NCBI RefSeq assembly: GCF_905147045.1
Contig: NC_065889.1
Location: 8,933,001-8,997,000, forward strand
Direction of reading: 5' to 3'
Length of the DNA: 64,000 nucleotides
Origin: Nymphalis io
Lineage: Eukaryota > Arthropoda > Insecta > Lepidoptera > Nymphalidae
Shown here: positions 1 to 12,259 of the stretch, in pieces
Position numbering within the stretch: the first letter of the stretch is position 1
How the letters are laid out: each line of letters opens with the position of its first letter
The notes under the pieces: generated by a model
What the model was told of the DNA's origin: nothing
Seen by the model: only the letters and a program-made list of their open reading frames with translations
Database searches by the model: none
Program-made: the position numbers and the translations under genes

Positions 1-286
1 TTAAGCAATGATTTAAGCTGAAACTGTCAGCGTAATTTATTAATAATGCAGCGAAACATTTAAATTACAAACGAAATACTTATCAGAAATACTGGAATGA
101 TAAGTTAATTTTTAATTATTTTTATCAAAATGACGTAGGTCTACGTTGGGAAGAGCATATTAATAATATTGATACAGTTTATTAGTGCGGACGTAAGCGA
201 GGCCAACGTAGATAGCAAGGTAATAATATTTATTCATCGTATCAAAGTACGCGAAGCAAAGGTCGTTTTGTAGTTTTCACGCGAAA

Positions 287-940
287 ATGACTATTAGGGC
301 AAAGATATTAAAAACTTTAATATTAGGCGCTCCAGCTTCTGGAAAAGGTACGATTTCGTCGAGAATTGTGAAAAAATATAATGTGGAACATATATCTAGT
401 GGAGATAAGTTAAGAGATCATATTGAAAAACAAACTGAATTAGGTAAGGAAGTAAAAAAATACCTTAATGAAGGGAAACTTGTACCTGACGATGTAATAA
501 TTAAGTTTATGATTACGGAATTGCGGAAAGTTGAAAGTAAACCTTGGCTTCTAGATGGGTTTCCTAGAACAGTGGCTCAGGCAAATGCTCTTTGGAAAGT
601 CCAACCAGTTGATCTAGTTTTGAATTTAGTTGTGCCATTTGAAGTTATTATCAATAGAGTGAAAAATCGGTGGGTACATTTGCCTTCGGGAAGAGTTTAT
701 AATATAGGATTCAATACACCTAAAATGAAGGGTAAAGATGATGTAACCGGTGAAGATTTGATTCAGCGCCCTGATGATAAACCAGAAGCTGTGCAAAAAA
801 GATTGGAAATATATGAGAGTGTAACTCGACCAGTAATAACATTTTATAAAGATAAAGGAATTCTCAAAGAATTTGAAGGGAGAACATCAGATGAAATCTG
901 GCCCAAAGTGACAGCTTATTTGGATCCTATTTTAAAATAG
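287..940 (+). CDS. AK3: Adenylate kinase 3 (GTP:AMP phosphotransferase, mitochondrial)
   Basis: 217 aa in one uninterrupted exon. The P-loop GAPASGKG is at residues 14-21 (Ala in place of the usual second Gly), the DGFPRT motif that contacts AMP is at 90-95, and the LID segment runs about 128-165 with the RPDD signature at 161-164. The LID has no zinc Cys tetrad, as expected for eukaryotic AK3. Length agrees with the family (about 214-227 aa). AK3 phosphorylates AMP with GTP in the mitochondrial matrix; the basic N-terminus fits import without a long cleaved presequence. The start is the first ATG of the frame, in the context gcgaaaATG. A poly(A) signal AATAAA lies at 1428-1433. The family call is firm; that it is the functional locus rather than a retrocopy is inferred from the intact frame. 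Confidence 0.93.
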   Translation: MTIRAKILKTLILGAPASGKGTISSRIVKKYNVEHISSGDKLRDHIEKQTELGKEVKKYLNEGKLVPDDVIIKFMITELRKVESKPWLLDGFPRTVAQANALWKVQPVDLVLNLVVPFEVIINRVKNRWVHLPSGRVYNIGFNTPKMKGKDDVTGEDLIQRPDDKPEAVQKRLEIYESVTRPVITFYKDKGILKEFEGRTSDEIWPKVTAYLDPILK

Positions 941-1441
941 TGTAAGAATATTATTTATCAAAACGTTAAACTATTCTACAAATATTAGGTTTCGTATAAA
1001 ATGTAGCACAAAACTATACAAAAAAGCATATGTTCCTTAAATAATCTCATTTAAAACAAAAGGCTCTCTGCACTTTATCTGAACAAATGTATCTTATTAA
1101 CAACTTTAAAAATACCTAAAATATTTGACAATAATTATAAATCTGATAATTTAACATAGTACATGAAAATATAATCAAACTATTGGTAATTTATGTTATA
1201 AATACTTTTGTCTTAAAAACTTGTATACTGTTTTATAATAATTTTTTAATAATGGTCTTCCAATAAAAAGCATTTTTGTACTTAAAAATTTTTTATAAAA
1301 ACTATTTACAAATTCAGCTGTTTTGTAGCTATGTAAAGTTATTTTTGTAATATAAAATATAAGAAAAATATAGTTGACATATCACAATTAGTAAAATTGA
1401 TGATGCAAATTTTTTGTAATTGTGATAAATAAAATTTATAC
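941..1441. other. AK3 3' UTR and flank
   Basis: A+T-rich sequence with no coding signal. It ends near an AATAAA at 1428-1433, which could be the AK3 polyadenylation signal. Nothing else seen. Confidence 0.5.
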
Positions 1442-1455
1442 ACATTAAGAATGTA

Positions 1456-1690
1456 TGCCAAGATGGCTCAGTGGTAAGAACGCGTGAAACTTAACCGATG
1501 ATCATGGGTTCAATCCTGGGCAAGCACCACTGAATTTTCATGTGCCTGCATGTGTCTAATTTCACTGAAATTCTGCCACATGTGTATTCCACCAACCATT
1601 GGAGCAGCATGGTAGAATAAGCTCCAAACCGTATCCTCAAAAAGAGGAGAGGAGGCCTTTAGCCCAGCAGTGGGACATTTACAGGTTGTT
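1456..1690 (+). mobile_element. SINE family M (tRNA-derived), internally deleted copy
   Basis: The head carries tRNA-like promoter boxes (an A-box like tggctcagtgg and a B-box like gggttcaatcc), followed by the family body and the conserved 3' part with gaggaggcctttagcccagc. It is flanked by a perfect 14-bp target-site duplication, acattaagaatgta, at 1442-1455 and 1691-1704. About 65 bp of the middle, present in the copy at 27168, are missing. The family resembles the Metulj-type SINEs of butterflies; that name is from memory. Confidence 0.85.
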
Positions 1691-2226
1691 ACATTAAGAA
1701 TGTAATAGGGGGGCAACAGCTGTAGTGTTCATAAGTTATAAGTCTATTGTTTTTAGATATTTAGTTTTATGCTATAGTATAACTAAAATATTGGCATATA
1801 ATTATTGTTATCACTACTAGTCATTGTAAAACATGAACTTTGTTATTTGTTACAGCATCTAGAGTACAAGAAACATAATATGAGCAACAAATTTTATTGT
1901 TTTTAAAAGTTGTTATATGGATTTTTTTTTTAATTTTTATTATTAACTAACAATAGGTATATAAAATGTCGTAATATTTTCGGGTGTGTGCAATTTTTTG
2001 TTATTCAACTCTGTCATAGTATTAAAATTGAATGTTTTTTTGTAATATTTTGAGTTGTTTGTTAGTGATATTGATTTAGAGTTTTGTTGTGGGAGAAAGT
2101 CAATTTAATTATAGATATATATAGTAAGACTAGCACAAGATAACGTACCTGTTGCTAAATGTTATTATTTTACATGTATTAATATTTTTTTTTGTTAGAA
2201 TTGTATTAGAATTCAAATAGTTTGCT

Positions 2227-2424
2227 TTGTTAATTATGTCCAATGATTTGACGTCCGCTAGTATACCAAAATTAAAGTTTGTACATGATTGTTTACAATT
2301 TTTGGCTTTGATTGTTGTTATTATATTATTAAAATTATTGATGAAGTGTTCATTGCGCTTTTATTACAAAAAATATCTTGACATTAGGTACCTAAAACGT
2401 CCTGGTCGGACGGATACAAAATAA
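2227..2424 (+). CDS. Possible small one-pass membrane protein (hypothetical)
   Basis: A 65-codon frame with one hydrophobic stretch of about 20 residues (roughly 24-42) followed by a basic, tyrosine-rich tail. A second in-frame Met at residue 4 could also start it. No family is recognised. Length and A+T bias are compatible with chance, so this is a weak call. It sits 1.3 kb downstream of AK3 with no clear relation. Confidence 0.2.
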   Translation: MLIMSNDLTSASIPKLKFVHDCLQFLALIVVIILLKLLMKCSLRFYYKKYLDIRYLKRPGRTDTK

Positions 2425-4309
2425 ATGAACAGGCCAAAGCATTTTTCAAGTCTGTAAAGTGAGCGCAGCTTTTACTTCGTTTGAGTTGAATCTTTTTTTG
2501 CATGGGATGCGAGACATACGCTTAATATTACAAGCGATCCAAACAACTATATTATAATCGTTATAACTTAGTAACATAACGAATCTAAGTTGAGATTAAT
2601 TATTTAGATTAGATTTTTAATGAGATTTTGAATATTGTTTCGATTCGTTTTTATTGGGCAATTTGTATGTCAAGGACCCGTCTACTTAAATAACATATGT
2701 ATATTGGTCGAAGACTAAAACGTGACGTTTTTCTAAATTAATACACATATTCTGCCTATTGCAATTTAAAATTAAATACGGAGAAGTAAATTTTCTATAT
2801 TTATTTCGCGTAAAATACTTCGAAAAATATTTTTTTATTATAAATGTGGCCTGAAACGAGTGTTTTAATTTAAGCGTGTTAAGTGGGAAATGACATGGAG
2901 GGCTCGGCTTGCGGATTTTTTTTTATGGTATAAATAATTTCTCAGCTTGGTAGAAAATTTAAAATAAATATATACATAGAATGTAAATTTACGAATGCCT
3001 TTTATTTAAGCAAATAGTTTTTTTTATTGTTTTAGCTTTAGTACATGTTATTTTGTATATTAATATTTAAATTAAAAACTTAGTTCAATGGCTTTATAAT
3101 TAAAAACTTTCAATCTTTTGCCATTTTGCAATTTATATTTGAATTTAGTATTGCTTGTTATTTCATCGTATTAAAAAAAAACCAATCTGAAAATTACTAA
3201 AATATTAATTATCAATATTTTAGCAATAAGTTTGAGAGATGTAAGCCATGAATTTTTTTAACACATTTTTATTTCAATCTGAAAATGATGAATAAGTATA
3301 ATATTATAAGTAGCTAAACCAATCAGGACAGAAACTCTAAATATTTTGAAATTTTCATCGCAGATCATGAACTTATTCGAATTATTTTTTAAAGAAGAAT
3401 TATTACATTATAATATTCTATAAGCATATTTATAATTTCCACAGCGGTATGTCAATGACATCGATGTCGTCACGGGTAGCCGAACAAGGAAAGTGTGTCA
3501 GTGTAACTCGGTGTAAAATCTAATCATATATATATATCAGATAATAAGTATTTATTATATTTATTTTATTTACAATATTTTTCTATTATAATAATAACAG
3601 ATATAATTTATACATTTGACTAACAGCTAGAATATATGGATTACTCACTTTTCAGCGTGTGCGTCGTTATACTTTAAGTTTAGTCACTGCACTATAACAA
3701 CATAAGGGGACACTGTCGCTTCGCGACTATCGGTATTTTTTTCGCACTTTTTTCATTGTCTGCACAGGAGTCCATCTACTTTCCTTTGCATAGATTACCT
3801 TATAGCTTTTCTATAGACAGAAATAGTATGAGTAGTGAAAACGAGAGCCGGTTGCGGGCGACGCGAGCGCGCGAACCCCGACTATTTTTAGCAGCTTTCG
3901 TGCATTGGCGCTGAAATTAGATTGTAAATAAAAATGTTGAGATAAAAGGAATCCCCTTTGGATACTTTTGATAAGTCATCTTGTTAGTATCAATAATAAT
4001 AACAAGTATTCTATTTTTTAATGTTATAAATTTACCAATACAAATGACCCAGGAAAATCATGAAACGAAGTGAATTGAATATTTTTCTCAATAGTTTTAT
4101 CTTATTTATGTTTAAGTATGTGATAAAATCGAATTAAATTTATTTTAAGTGTTAATTTCATAATAAAATTAAAAGCTATACTATATATTCACAATTCACT
4201 CAAAATAATTATTAACATTTAAAGCAAAAAAATAATCTTACTGTACCACTGATATAACGCTGCAAAAAGTTTATAGGTTATATTTTCGGCGTACATAGAG
4301 AAAATAGTA

Positions 4310-4490
4310 AGCGCGTCGTGTAATTTAGTTGTCGGTACGGACCGTACTGACGCCGACTTTCACTGTGGGGCGACTACCCTGATCGGTTGTCGCACCCTCC
4401 ACCCGCGCAAGTGACGTCATCGGCGTCGCGTCACGACCTACGACGCCGTACGTCCGAAGCTCAATACCCCATCCCCGCGACCTCCTGTAA
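4310..4490. promoter_or_regulatory. CpG-dense patch with CRE palindrome (possible promoter)
   Basis: GC-rich island in a very A+T-rich setting, with many CG dinucleotides. It contains the full CREB/ATF palindrome TGACGTCA at 4412-4419 and a related GACGTCA half at about 4555. It could be the promoter or non-coding first exon of a gene with a long intron, but no exon can be assigned. Confidence 0.3.
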
Positions 4491-6356
4491 TGCCGTGAAA
4501 CTTCGAATACGTTACGTAAAATAAAATATATAAGTGTGCCTCTACGTCAGCAAAGACGTCATTTTCAAGCTCTTAATATAAACAAAATTTAAATTTTCTT
4601 TTTGATGCGGGCTAGTGATTTATAAATATTGTATTTAACTAAAAATTCATTCGAAAGTAAATAGATTGTTCCAATAATTAAGTTTTTTGTTAACACATCA
4701 AAATAAAATATGAACGAAAAGTTATATTTCAGAAAGGGAGAGCACAATAATATACAGAGCGCATGCGCTTACCCTCACAAGCAGGCCTTTGATTGCAATG
4801 TCTGTTAAATACACTTTCAAATAGCTGTGTTGGTAAACATTCTTCATAGTTTCTGATATCCTGGTAACTGTGCCGCCCGTGGAAAATTGTTGCCGCCCTA
4901 TGGAGCGCTGTTGGGCGGGCTAGGGCGGAGCGGGTCACCAAAAAGTATTTTATATAACAAAAACTTTAAAAATGAAATGGTAATGAAATTAAAAAAGTAT
5001 TAAAAATTGCTGGTTTTTTATATCTTCTTGTTAATTATATTTTATTTAACACTGTTTTATGTTTAGATTAGTAACAGTTGAGATACAAATTTTTTGAACA
5101 AGATTAATTTTTTGTGTAAATGTTATATAACAATGTAGCTATGCGTACACTGAAAAAATATGCGTCAATTTTTGAGGATCAAGTAACATACTCTATGTTA
5201 AAAATATAAAGATGTTTTTTTCCAATATTTCAGACTTATTTGACCGACTTGAAAAAAGGAGCAAATTCTCTGTATATACATATATTTTTGATTATGTTTT
5301 AGGTTATATTATTTTGGTTTATAATTATTTTTATGTTAGGATCAGTATAGCTTCAAGGGGATCCGTTCTAAATTTCATTGTTATTGGTTATTGTGCAGTT
5401 TTTATATAAAGTGTAGATATACGTAAAAAAAGTTGTCGTTGATTTCATTTTACTTCTCGTACATTTATGTATTATTGTTATTATTATTGATTGATTAGTA
5501 TTAATTGTCACTGAGCGAACTCTCATACACCACACGTAGCCTTGAGGCAGACTGTTAATACTTCTCTTATGAAAGATATCGAGATCAGATCATAGACAAT
5601 TTTTAGTACTTTTTATAGTTTTGCCATATTCCTAACAATTTATAAATTGTACATTTATTTAGCTACATAAACCTTTTTTAATGGTTTTAATGTATCATGT
5701 ATAACTTAGTTAATTAGATAATTTAAGTGATTTCTAATATAAATAAAATAATTCTTATAATGAGCTTAAGGCTATTTTTGTATACCAAATCTTTTTAAGG
5801 TTTCTTCGTTCCTCGCTAAATCTAATAAAGTCTATTTTACTGTTTCGTTCTTCTATCTCGGTATGAAGCCTTAGTATTAACGCCACGTGTCTGCCGACAG
5901 CGCTGCTGCCTTTTGGTGAATGTAAGTTAATGTGTGTGTGTGTATTACTTAGCTATCGCTCCCGTATTCGCAAGAGTAAAATTATGGTTTTTACACCATG
6001 ATTTTTAAATAATAACATTTAAAAAATTATAGTGTTGTATCTAATCAAACGATCATTTATTTTGTCTTGTTAAGCGCCCGGACCGACAACACAATACTAG
6101 ATATTTCAATTCTACCTTGAAATTATAAACTAAATTAACTTTAAACTTCCATATCAATCAGTTAAGTATTTTTGTGTAAAACTGGAAAAAAAAACCACAA
6201 AAAAATTTACAAATAAAACTTACAACTGTTTAAAATACTTGTAAGATAATTCGTAAGATGAACATTATATACTGGATATACATACTATTGAAACTGATGA
6301 TGTTATTGTCTGTATTAAATTGTTATTGCCTTGTCTATATACTATTTATTTTTCCA

Positions 6357-6452
6357 ACCCGCATTCGAGCAGCGTGGAATAAGCTCCAAATCTTCTCCTC
6401 AAAATGGAGAGGAAGCCGTAGCCCAACAGTGGGACATTAACAGGCTGTTATT
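6357..6452 (+). mobile_element. SINE family M, 3' fragment
   Basis: Only the 3' third is present: gcagcgtggaataagctcc through cccaacagtgggacattaac, then a degenerate repeat tail (ctgtact). The 5' end is truncated. Confidence 0.7.
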
Positions 6453-8528
6453 GTACTGTGCTGTACTGTACTACTGCAGACTGAAGACCTTACTTTTCGG
6501 TTTTCGATTCATGTGGAAAAAAAACCGGAAATAATCTATAACAGGCGCTTTTTGTTTGTAAACAGGGTGTCTAGAAGTATATAAAATATCAGATAATATT
6601 TAAAGAATTTCATTCAAGTTACTTCGAAATTATATATTTCATGGTGTAAGTTATTATTGTTATGTTAAAAATGTAAAATACTCTCGTAGCATTGTAGAAC
6701 CGTAGCACTTGCACAAAGTAGCCTGTAAATGCCATATTCTTATATTTATGTAGCCCTAGTATAATCGACCTCTGAGGCGACTGCGTCACCCCTGTTTAGA
6801 GAAAATCTTTTGAGTATAAAGGTCACGTTAAATGTCAAAGGTCGTTGTGTTTATAAAGGCACATAAAGGTTTCTTATAGCGTTGAAGTTGATTATCCTAA
6901 AAAATAAGTAGTTCGTTAGTACTGATATATTGATTGGTATGAGTATTAATATAATAAATTAATTATTATTAAATCACAGATTATAGCTGTTTCTGTCGCA
7001 TAATTGGATTTGGGTTTTACTTTTTGTAGTTCTACATATTTCTATTTATAATTATCAATCTTATTATTTATTTATTTATAAGGCCTCGGGAATAACTTAA
7101 GCCCCAACTTGTACCCGTTAGCATTCCTTGGTGACCCCATGTACCAGGAATTAATAAGCAAAGAGAGATTGTAAGCTCAGTGAAACTCAGGGTGAGTATC
7201 CAACCATCATAAGTATTTCTTTATAGTATTATTTTTTTTGATTAATGATAGACTATCATCTAATTGTATGTTGTCACCGCTACTAAAACGACATTGTAAA
7301 TTACCTTACTTAAATCAATGCTAAGCTTATAAAGCCACTGTTGGACTTAGATGTATTTTCAAAAAATTGATGTTTGTTAGGAAAATGTCACCGTACTAGT
7401 GTAGTGTACGCTGGCTTACATCAACATAAACTAATTGTTTATCAATTTTATTTATTTACGCATGTTTTTTAACAGATTAACAAAGTTTAAGTGTTTATAT
7501 ATTTTTTTATTAACAATTTATAATTTATTAATAAAGTTTATTTTTAATTTTTTATAAAAAAATTAACAAAGTGCAAACAAACAAAGGTATTACAAGTCTT
7601 TAATAAGACATAGATAATATTAGCTCACAATTTATATCTCAACAACATTCTAGTTATAATATCTACAGAGAATATGCGCTTGATTTATGTGTACTACTCC
7701 ACCCTCACACTCACCCTCGCCCTCACCCTCCCAACATCACTGATAGTTCGTAGCAACTATTTACACCTATTCGCAGTTCTGCTACCCTATTGAAGCACAC
7801 TAACTTACGCGGGGCGCCGCGTTTGATATCGAGCTTTGAGCGTCGGTGTACTCCCGTACAATTCATGCTTCCCTAGTATTTTCGTAGCTAAGGTGTTACG
7901 TCACCATGGAAATTTCGTACTCGAATTCAGCTTCCGTAGCTACGCCGCTACGAAGGCTTCAGTTACGTAGCCTGTAGGCGCGTAGTCAGTTTTATAGCAT
8001 GCTTTAGTAATACAGTTCTACATTTTAATAAAAAAAATATACATTACTACTAGTTTGTAAAAAAATAGTAATGCTATATTAAGGTTAAGTTATTTTGAAG
8101 AAAACAATAGTTTTAAATATACGTAAGTTTAGATTTTTATAATATCAAAATAAAATTTACAATAATAAGGCATTACTTGCTTTTGTTACATTATCAAATA
8201 TAATAAAAAATCGTAACGTGATATGAAATATGTTTATTTGTAGCCCCATATTATAATAATGTTTCTTCCTCGTTGCGTTCATTACGATGAAGTCGTAGCT
8301 TTCAGGAAGAAATTAAAATAACCTTATAAAAGTATTTATATTGTGCATGAATAGCTTATAAAATATCAACCGAATCTTTATTTAATTTATTAATAAGAAC
8401 TACAATCAGTAACTATGTCAAATATTTTAATTTCCTCATATACTATTAATAAAATTTTCATTTCATCTTGATTGTAGAGCTTCTTGCACGCTCGTCTCAG
8501 TAGGTAATAGTTATTCATAGCTTATTTT

Positions 8529-8712
8529 ATAGCCAAACAGCATTATATTGTGTTTCGGTTTAAAAGGTGAGTGAGCTATCGTAAGTACTTACACTAGGAA
8601 CAAAACATCTTCATTCAAAGGGAATAATTATTTGTTACAAGGCCTGGTTCTAACATGACAAGGTTTCTAGTATGTAATTATCAGGTGGCCTAAGCTCTTC
8701 TGCATTTTTAGT
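8529..8712 (+). mobile_element. Interspersed repeat family L, decayed copy
   Basis: Fragments matching family L (see 45389): the cagcattatattgtgtttc block, the aggtgagtgagc block, the aacatctt block and a late caggtggcc block. Much diverged. Confidence 0.45.
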
Positions 8713-8835
8713 ATTTAATTATACACAATATAATTTATTCATTGAATCAATCATCGTAGTCGTCGGGCAGTCGTGTTTTTTAATTTACTTCTTTTGGCAT
8801 AATATTCTTAAATTTACAAGTTATATATTAAATAG

Positions 8836-9325
8836 CATGATTATATTCTTGTACTCACTTATATATCATACTCTTAAATTGGAAATTTATCTCAAACTCT
8901 CGTTTTTAATATATAACTTGAAATTTTAATTTAAATATGAAACAAATAAAAACGAGAGTTTGAGATAAATTCGATGAAAATTTGCAATTTAAGAGTATGA
9001 TATATGAGTGAGTACTGGAATATAATCATGTTATTTAGTGTCTTAAATATAAGAAAATATGTAACACAAATACTATAGAGAAAATTATAATATTATATTT
9101 GTGTAACCTCAAAAACCAAATTAAAATAAAATGTTAAACTTCAGTTTAAAGTGTCATTATTCTTATATATAGAAATATTTCTTTTATATAGATAATAAAT
9201 AACAGATTAACAACAAACCGAAACAAATAAAAACGAGAGTTTGAGATAAATTCGATGAAAATTTGCAATTTAAGAGTATGATATATGAGTGAGTACTGGA
9301 ATATAATCATGATATTTAGTGTCTT
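8836..9325. repeat. Foldback element with an extra direct copy of one arm
   Basis: About 75-80 bp at 8836-8907 are an imperfect inverted copy of 8948-9030, both ending outward in catgattatattc / its complement. The right arm with its flank (8939-9043) recurs in direct orientation, almost unchanged, at 9220-9324. No coding capacity. It could be a MITE or a Helitron-like short element. Confidence 0.7.
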
Positions 9326-9894
9326 ATATATTTTTTGGGCCGCAGTAAACTATGTTCGTACATTTAATACATTAAGGCTTTTCTTGAGCCTTAATTACGT
9401 TAATTAGTATCACTTTGTATCTGAAACATAATAACATACCTAAGTATTTCTGTTTCGGAATGGTATACATTCGTCTAAAAGAGCATATTTAAACCAACGA
9501 TATAAGAAAACTGCTTATGATACAGATACAGAATTAAAAATTATAATTTTTAATAAATAAAATATATGTCGGTAAAATTCAGTGTGACGTGATATTATCT
9601 ATTACGAGTATATACTAAAGTAGTTTTAAGATATTTTTAACTCTTTAAAGCCCATAGAGACTACTTAATATCTAGCTGTTAGCTATATAGGTTTGAAATT
9701 CTTAATAAATAAAACGAAGTTTTCGATTTTTTTTAGATTCACTTTGAAAACAAAGTATTTTGCATCTCTTTCAGAACATATTTATATTTATCTTATTATC
9801 ATATCAATATAAGTGTTTACGTACCCACACATGGAAACGAAATCAATATAAGTTATAACGAGTCTAATCGCCAGCGATCAATGAACACCCTCCG

Positions 9895-9902
9895 TGACGT
9901 CA
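9895..9902. promoter_or_regulatory. CRE-type palindrome TGACGTCA
   Basis: Perfect 8-bp CREB/ATF palindrome about 530 bp upstream of the first lipocalin-like exon. Whether it is used is unknown; an 8-mer can occur by chance. Confidence 0.2.
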
Positions 9903-10427
9903 TTGGGTTGTATTGATTTAGTCCACACCACATGCTAACGTTTCTGATATCCTAGTACCTAAGTATGCCGAGAAAAGCATTGCGAAGACTTGGCCATTTT
10001 TCTCTTGGAAAGAAAACCTGAAAAAACTTTACTTTTTTAAATGAATGTATGTAATGCGAGAGTTTTACTATACTTATTAATAGATATTTTTTGTCATATA
10101 GGAATCAAGTATGAATCAATTCGCTTTTGTTTTGTTATGAAGTGGTGTTATTATGATGGGGGGACTGTCAAACAGTTAATAATGTTTATGAAGGAAGTAT
10201 TCAAGCGTAATGAGCAAATTACCAGTCCAGTGATATTTTCAATTGAGCGAGTGTGCTGCTTCATTTCGGAGCCCGCCCACGTGTTCGATGCACTTCTCTA
10301 CTAAATCCGACGGTTAATCTGCGCGACACCTCCTGTAGTGTATAGTCGCCTAGTATTCCCGGTTCTGTTTATCCGAATTCTTATCCGATTTTGTCCGGAT
10401 TATAAAAAAAGCCAACCAACTTTCGCA

Positions 10428-10682
10428 ATGGATTGTTTAGGTTTTCGTATTTTTTTTTTCGCGCTTATTTTAGGATGTATACAATGTTTCGGCCAAAGTA
10501 ACTATTATTTTGAAAATGATAAATACTGTGATGACCTATCTCCATACGTCGGTGACATAAATTTGGAGCAAATTTCGGGTATTTGGTATGGGGTTGAAAA
10601 AATACCTCACACAAAGGGGGAATATAGAATAGAACATACTAATGAGTGCTTCTATATTGACATCAGAGAACTTCATATACAG
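10428..10682 (+). CDS. Lipocalin-like first exon A1 (alternative or orphan)
   Basis: An 85-codon exon beginning with a signal peptide (hydrophobic residues about 8-20). It carries Cys34, the lipocalin-type GIWYG motif at 51-55 and Cys74, the same order and spacing as the other first exons of the cluster. It ends in phase 0 at CAG before gtttgg, a weak donor. No second or third exon can be found between here and 11918, where another first exon starts. It could splice over exon A2 to the common exons at 12610-12799 and 13330-13628, giving an in-frame 247-aa protein, or it could be the relic of a duplicate that lost its tail. The Met at 10428 is chosen because it directly precedes the signal peptide. 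Confidence 0.6.
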
Positions 10683-11917
10683 GTTTGGTTTTATGCTATT
10701 TACTTGAGTTTCAATAATTAAAAAAAAAATATCTTTAAATAATTTTTTAATTTAATATTATTTTGAAAAAAATATATGGTATTCTTTTCGACGGTTTTCT
10801 TACAAAAAAAAAAGATTTGTTCAAAAGTAACGTTTATACATTTTGAGGAGCATTATCTCATTATTTTGCATTAATCTCAGCTAGGTGTTATAAAAAAATC
10901 AACGTGACGTATATTTTTATTAAAGATTGCGTAAAATATATAAATTGTTAATTAATGCCAGTAAAGCATGCCAAAAATATATGAACCAACTGTTATTATT
11001 AATTTTAAGTAACACGTTAGGGACCTAACCTAACCACACCGTATTATTCAAAATTTAAGAGCCTACTATAAATAAAGCCTTTAAGAAGCTAATCTGTATA
11101 AAACGAAATATATTTTTCTAGGTTAAAAAGAATGATTTAACAAGTCAAATAGATAGGCATTCATTAATTTTCATGAATTATAAAAAAAGAAACTATATTT
11201 AAATCTATACTTGTATGTATTTAATAATAATCCTATTGTTGTAATTTAATTGTAAGAAAAGAGAAATTACTGAGTTTCTTGATGGTTCTTCTCGATATCC
11301 GTAACAGCCTGTGAATTTCCCACTGCTGGGCTAAAGGCCTTCTCTCCTTTTTTTTGAGGAGAAGGTTAGGAGCTTGTTCACGCTGCTTCAATGCATGTTG
11401 GTGGAATACACATGTGGCAGGATTTTTTATTTCTTATTTCTTCTCGATATATCTACATTTAAGGTGTTAGTTTTAAATTGAAATGAATCTTGTAAAATGA
11501 CGATTCAAAAGTATTATATCTTACAAGCGTAAGAAGAGATTCACTGATTGTTGATAATCAATATATTTTCTGCTAAATGCATAAATACCAGTATTTGTTT
11601 TAATTCGTATCTCAAGATCTGGATTAAAAATGCTATATCCAATGCAAATATTTTTCTAGTAATCACAGGCAATAAAATTTTATCATTAATATTTTAAAAA
11701 AAGGACTCGCTTAAAAAAATAAAAGATTTCTATGTATTATGATATTATCACTATCTTACGTCAGAATCCCGGACGAGGGGTCGCGGTGAGTCAATTAACA
11801 GGTTAAAAGTGAACGACGTAATTGTGTCATAAGCATGTATCGTCCGTAGCTGAGACACCTTCAATTAAACATTTGACTTCGTGGCTCTAACTTACTAAAA
11901 TAACTAAACAGGTTAAA
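10683..11917. other. Gap between first exons A1 and A2
   Basis: A+T-rich, with no sequence resembling the second or third exon of the lipocalin-like family. It holds one reverse SINE M fragment (11303-11435). Confidence 0.6.
11303..11435 (-). mobile_element. SINE family M, 3' fragment (reverse)
   Basis: Reverse complement of the family 3' part: gtaacagcctgtgaatttcc, cactgctgggctaaaggcc, then the ttcaatgcatgttggtgg block. The head is missing. Confidence 0.75.
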
Positions 11918-12211
11918 ATGAATTCGGTTGCAGTAATAATAATTGTATTATTCAATAAAATTCTCGCTACAAACGTAAATTTCTGTCCAAACTTACATCC
12001 AATTAGTGACTTTGACGAGGAGGCTGTTCTAGGGATGTGGTATATACGGGAGTACATATTTCATAAAGATCATATTATTAAAACCGAGTATAATCCGTAT
12101 TGTCCTATCATTCAAATACGGAAATTTGAAGATTATGTGAGCGGTGGGCTGTTGAACAAAGATCTTGTGAGTGATTCGGTTAATATATGTATGTTAGTTA
12201 TTTTCAGGAAG

Positions 12212-12259
<48 letters not shown>

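Larger units (their letters stand above)
2500..8528. other. Intergenic region with two CpG-dense patches
   Basis: No supported gene. Mostly A+T-rich and low in complexity. Exceptions are GC- and CpG-rich patches at about 3835-3900, 4310-4490 and 7800-7990, a stretch at 4740-4935 that is unusually GC-rich but unassigned, and a pyrimidine-rich CCCTCRC run at about 7698-7732. A family M 3' fragment lies at 6357-6452. Confidence 0.6.

Noticed and set aside
4729..4941. 70-codon reverse frame over a GC-richer stretch
   Set aside because: No family pattern or splice context; the frame is open because GC-rich sequence contains few stops.
10041..10304. 87-codon forward frame upstream of exon A1
   Set aside because: No signal, motif or splice link, and the composition is like the surrounding DNA. 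It may partly be 5' UTR of exon A1.
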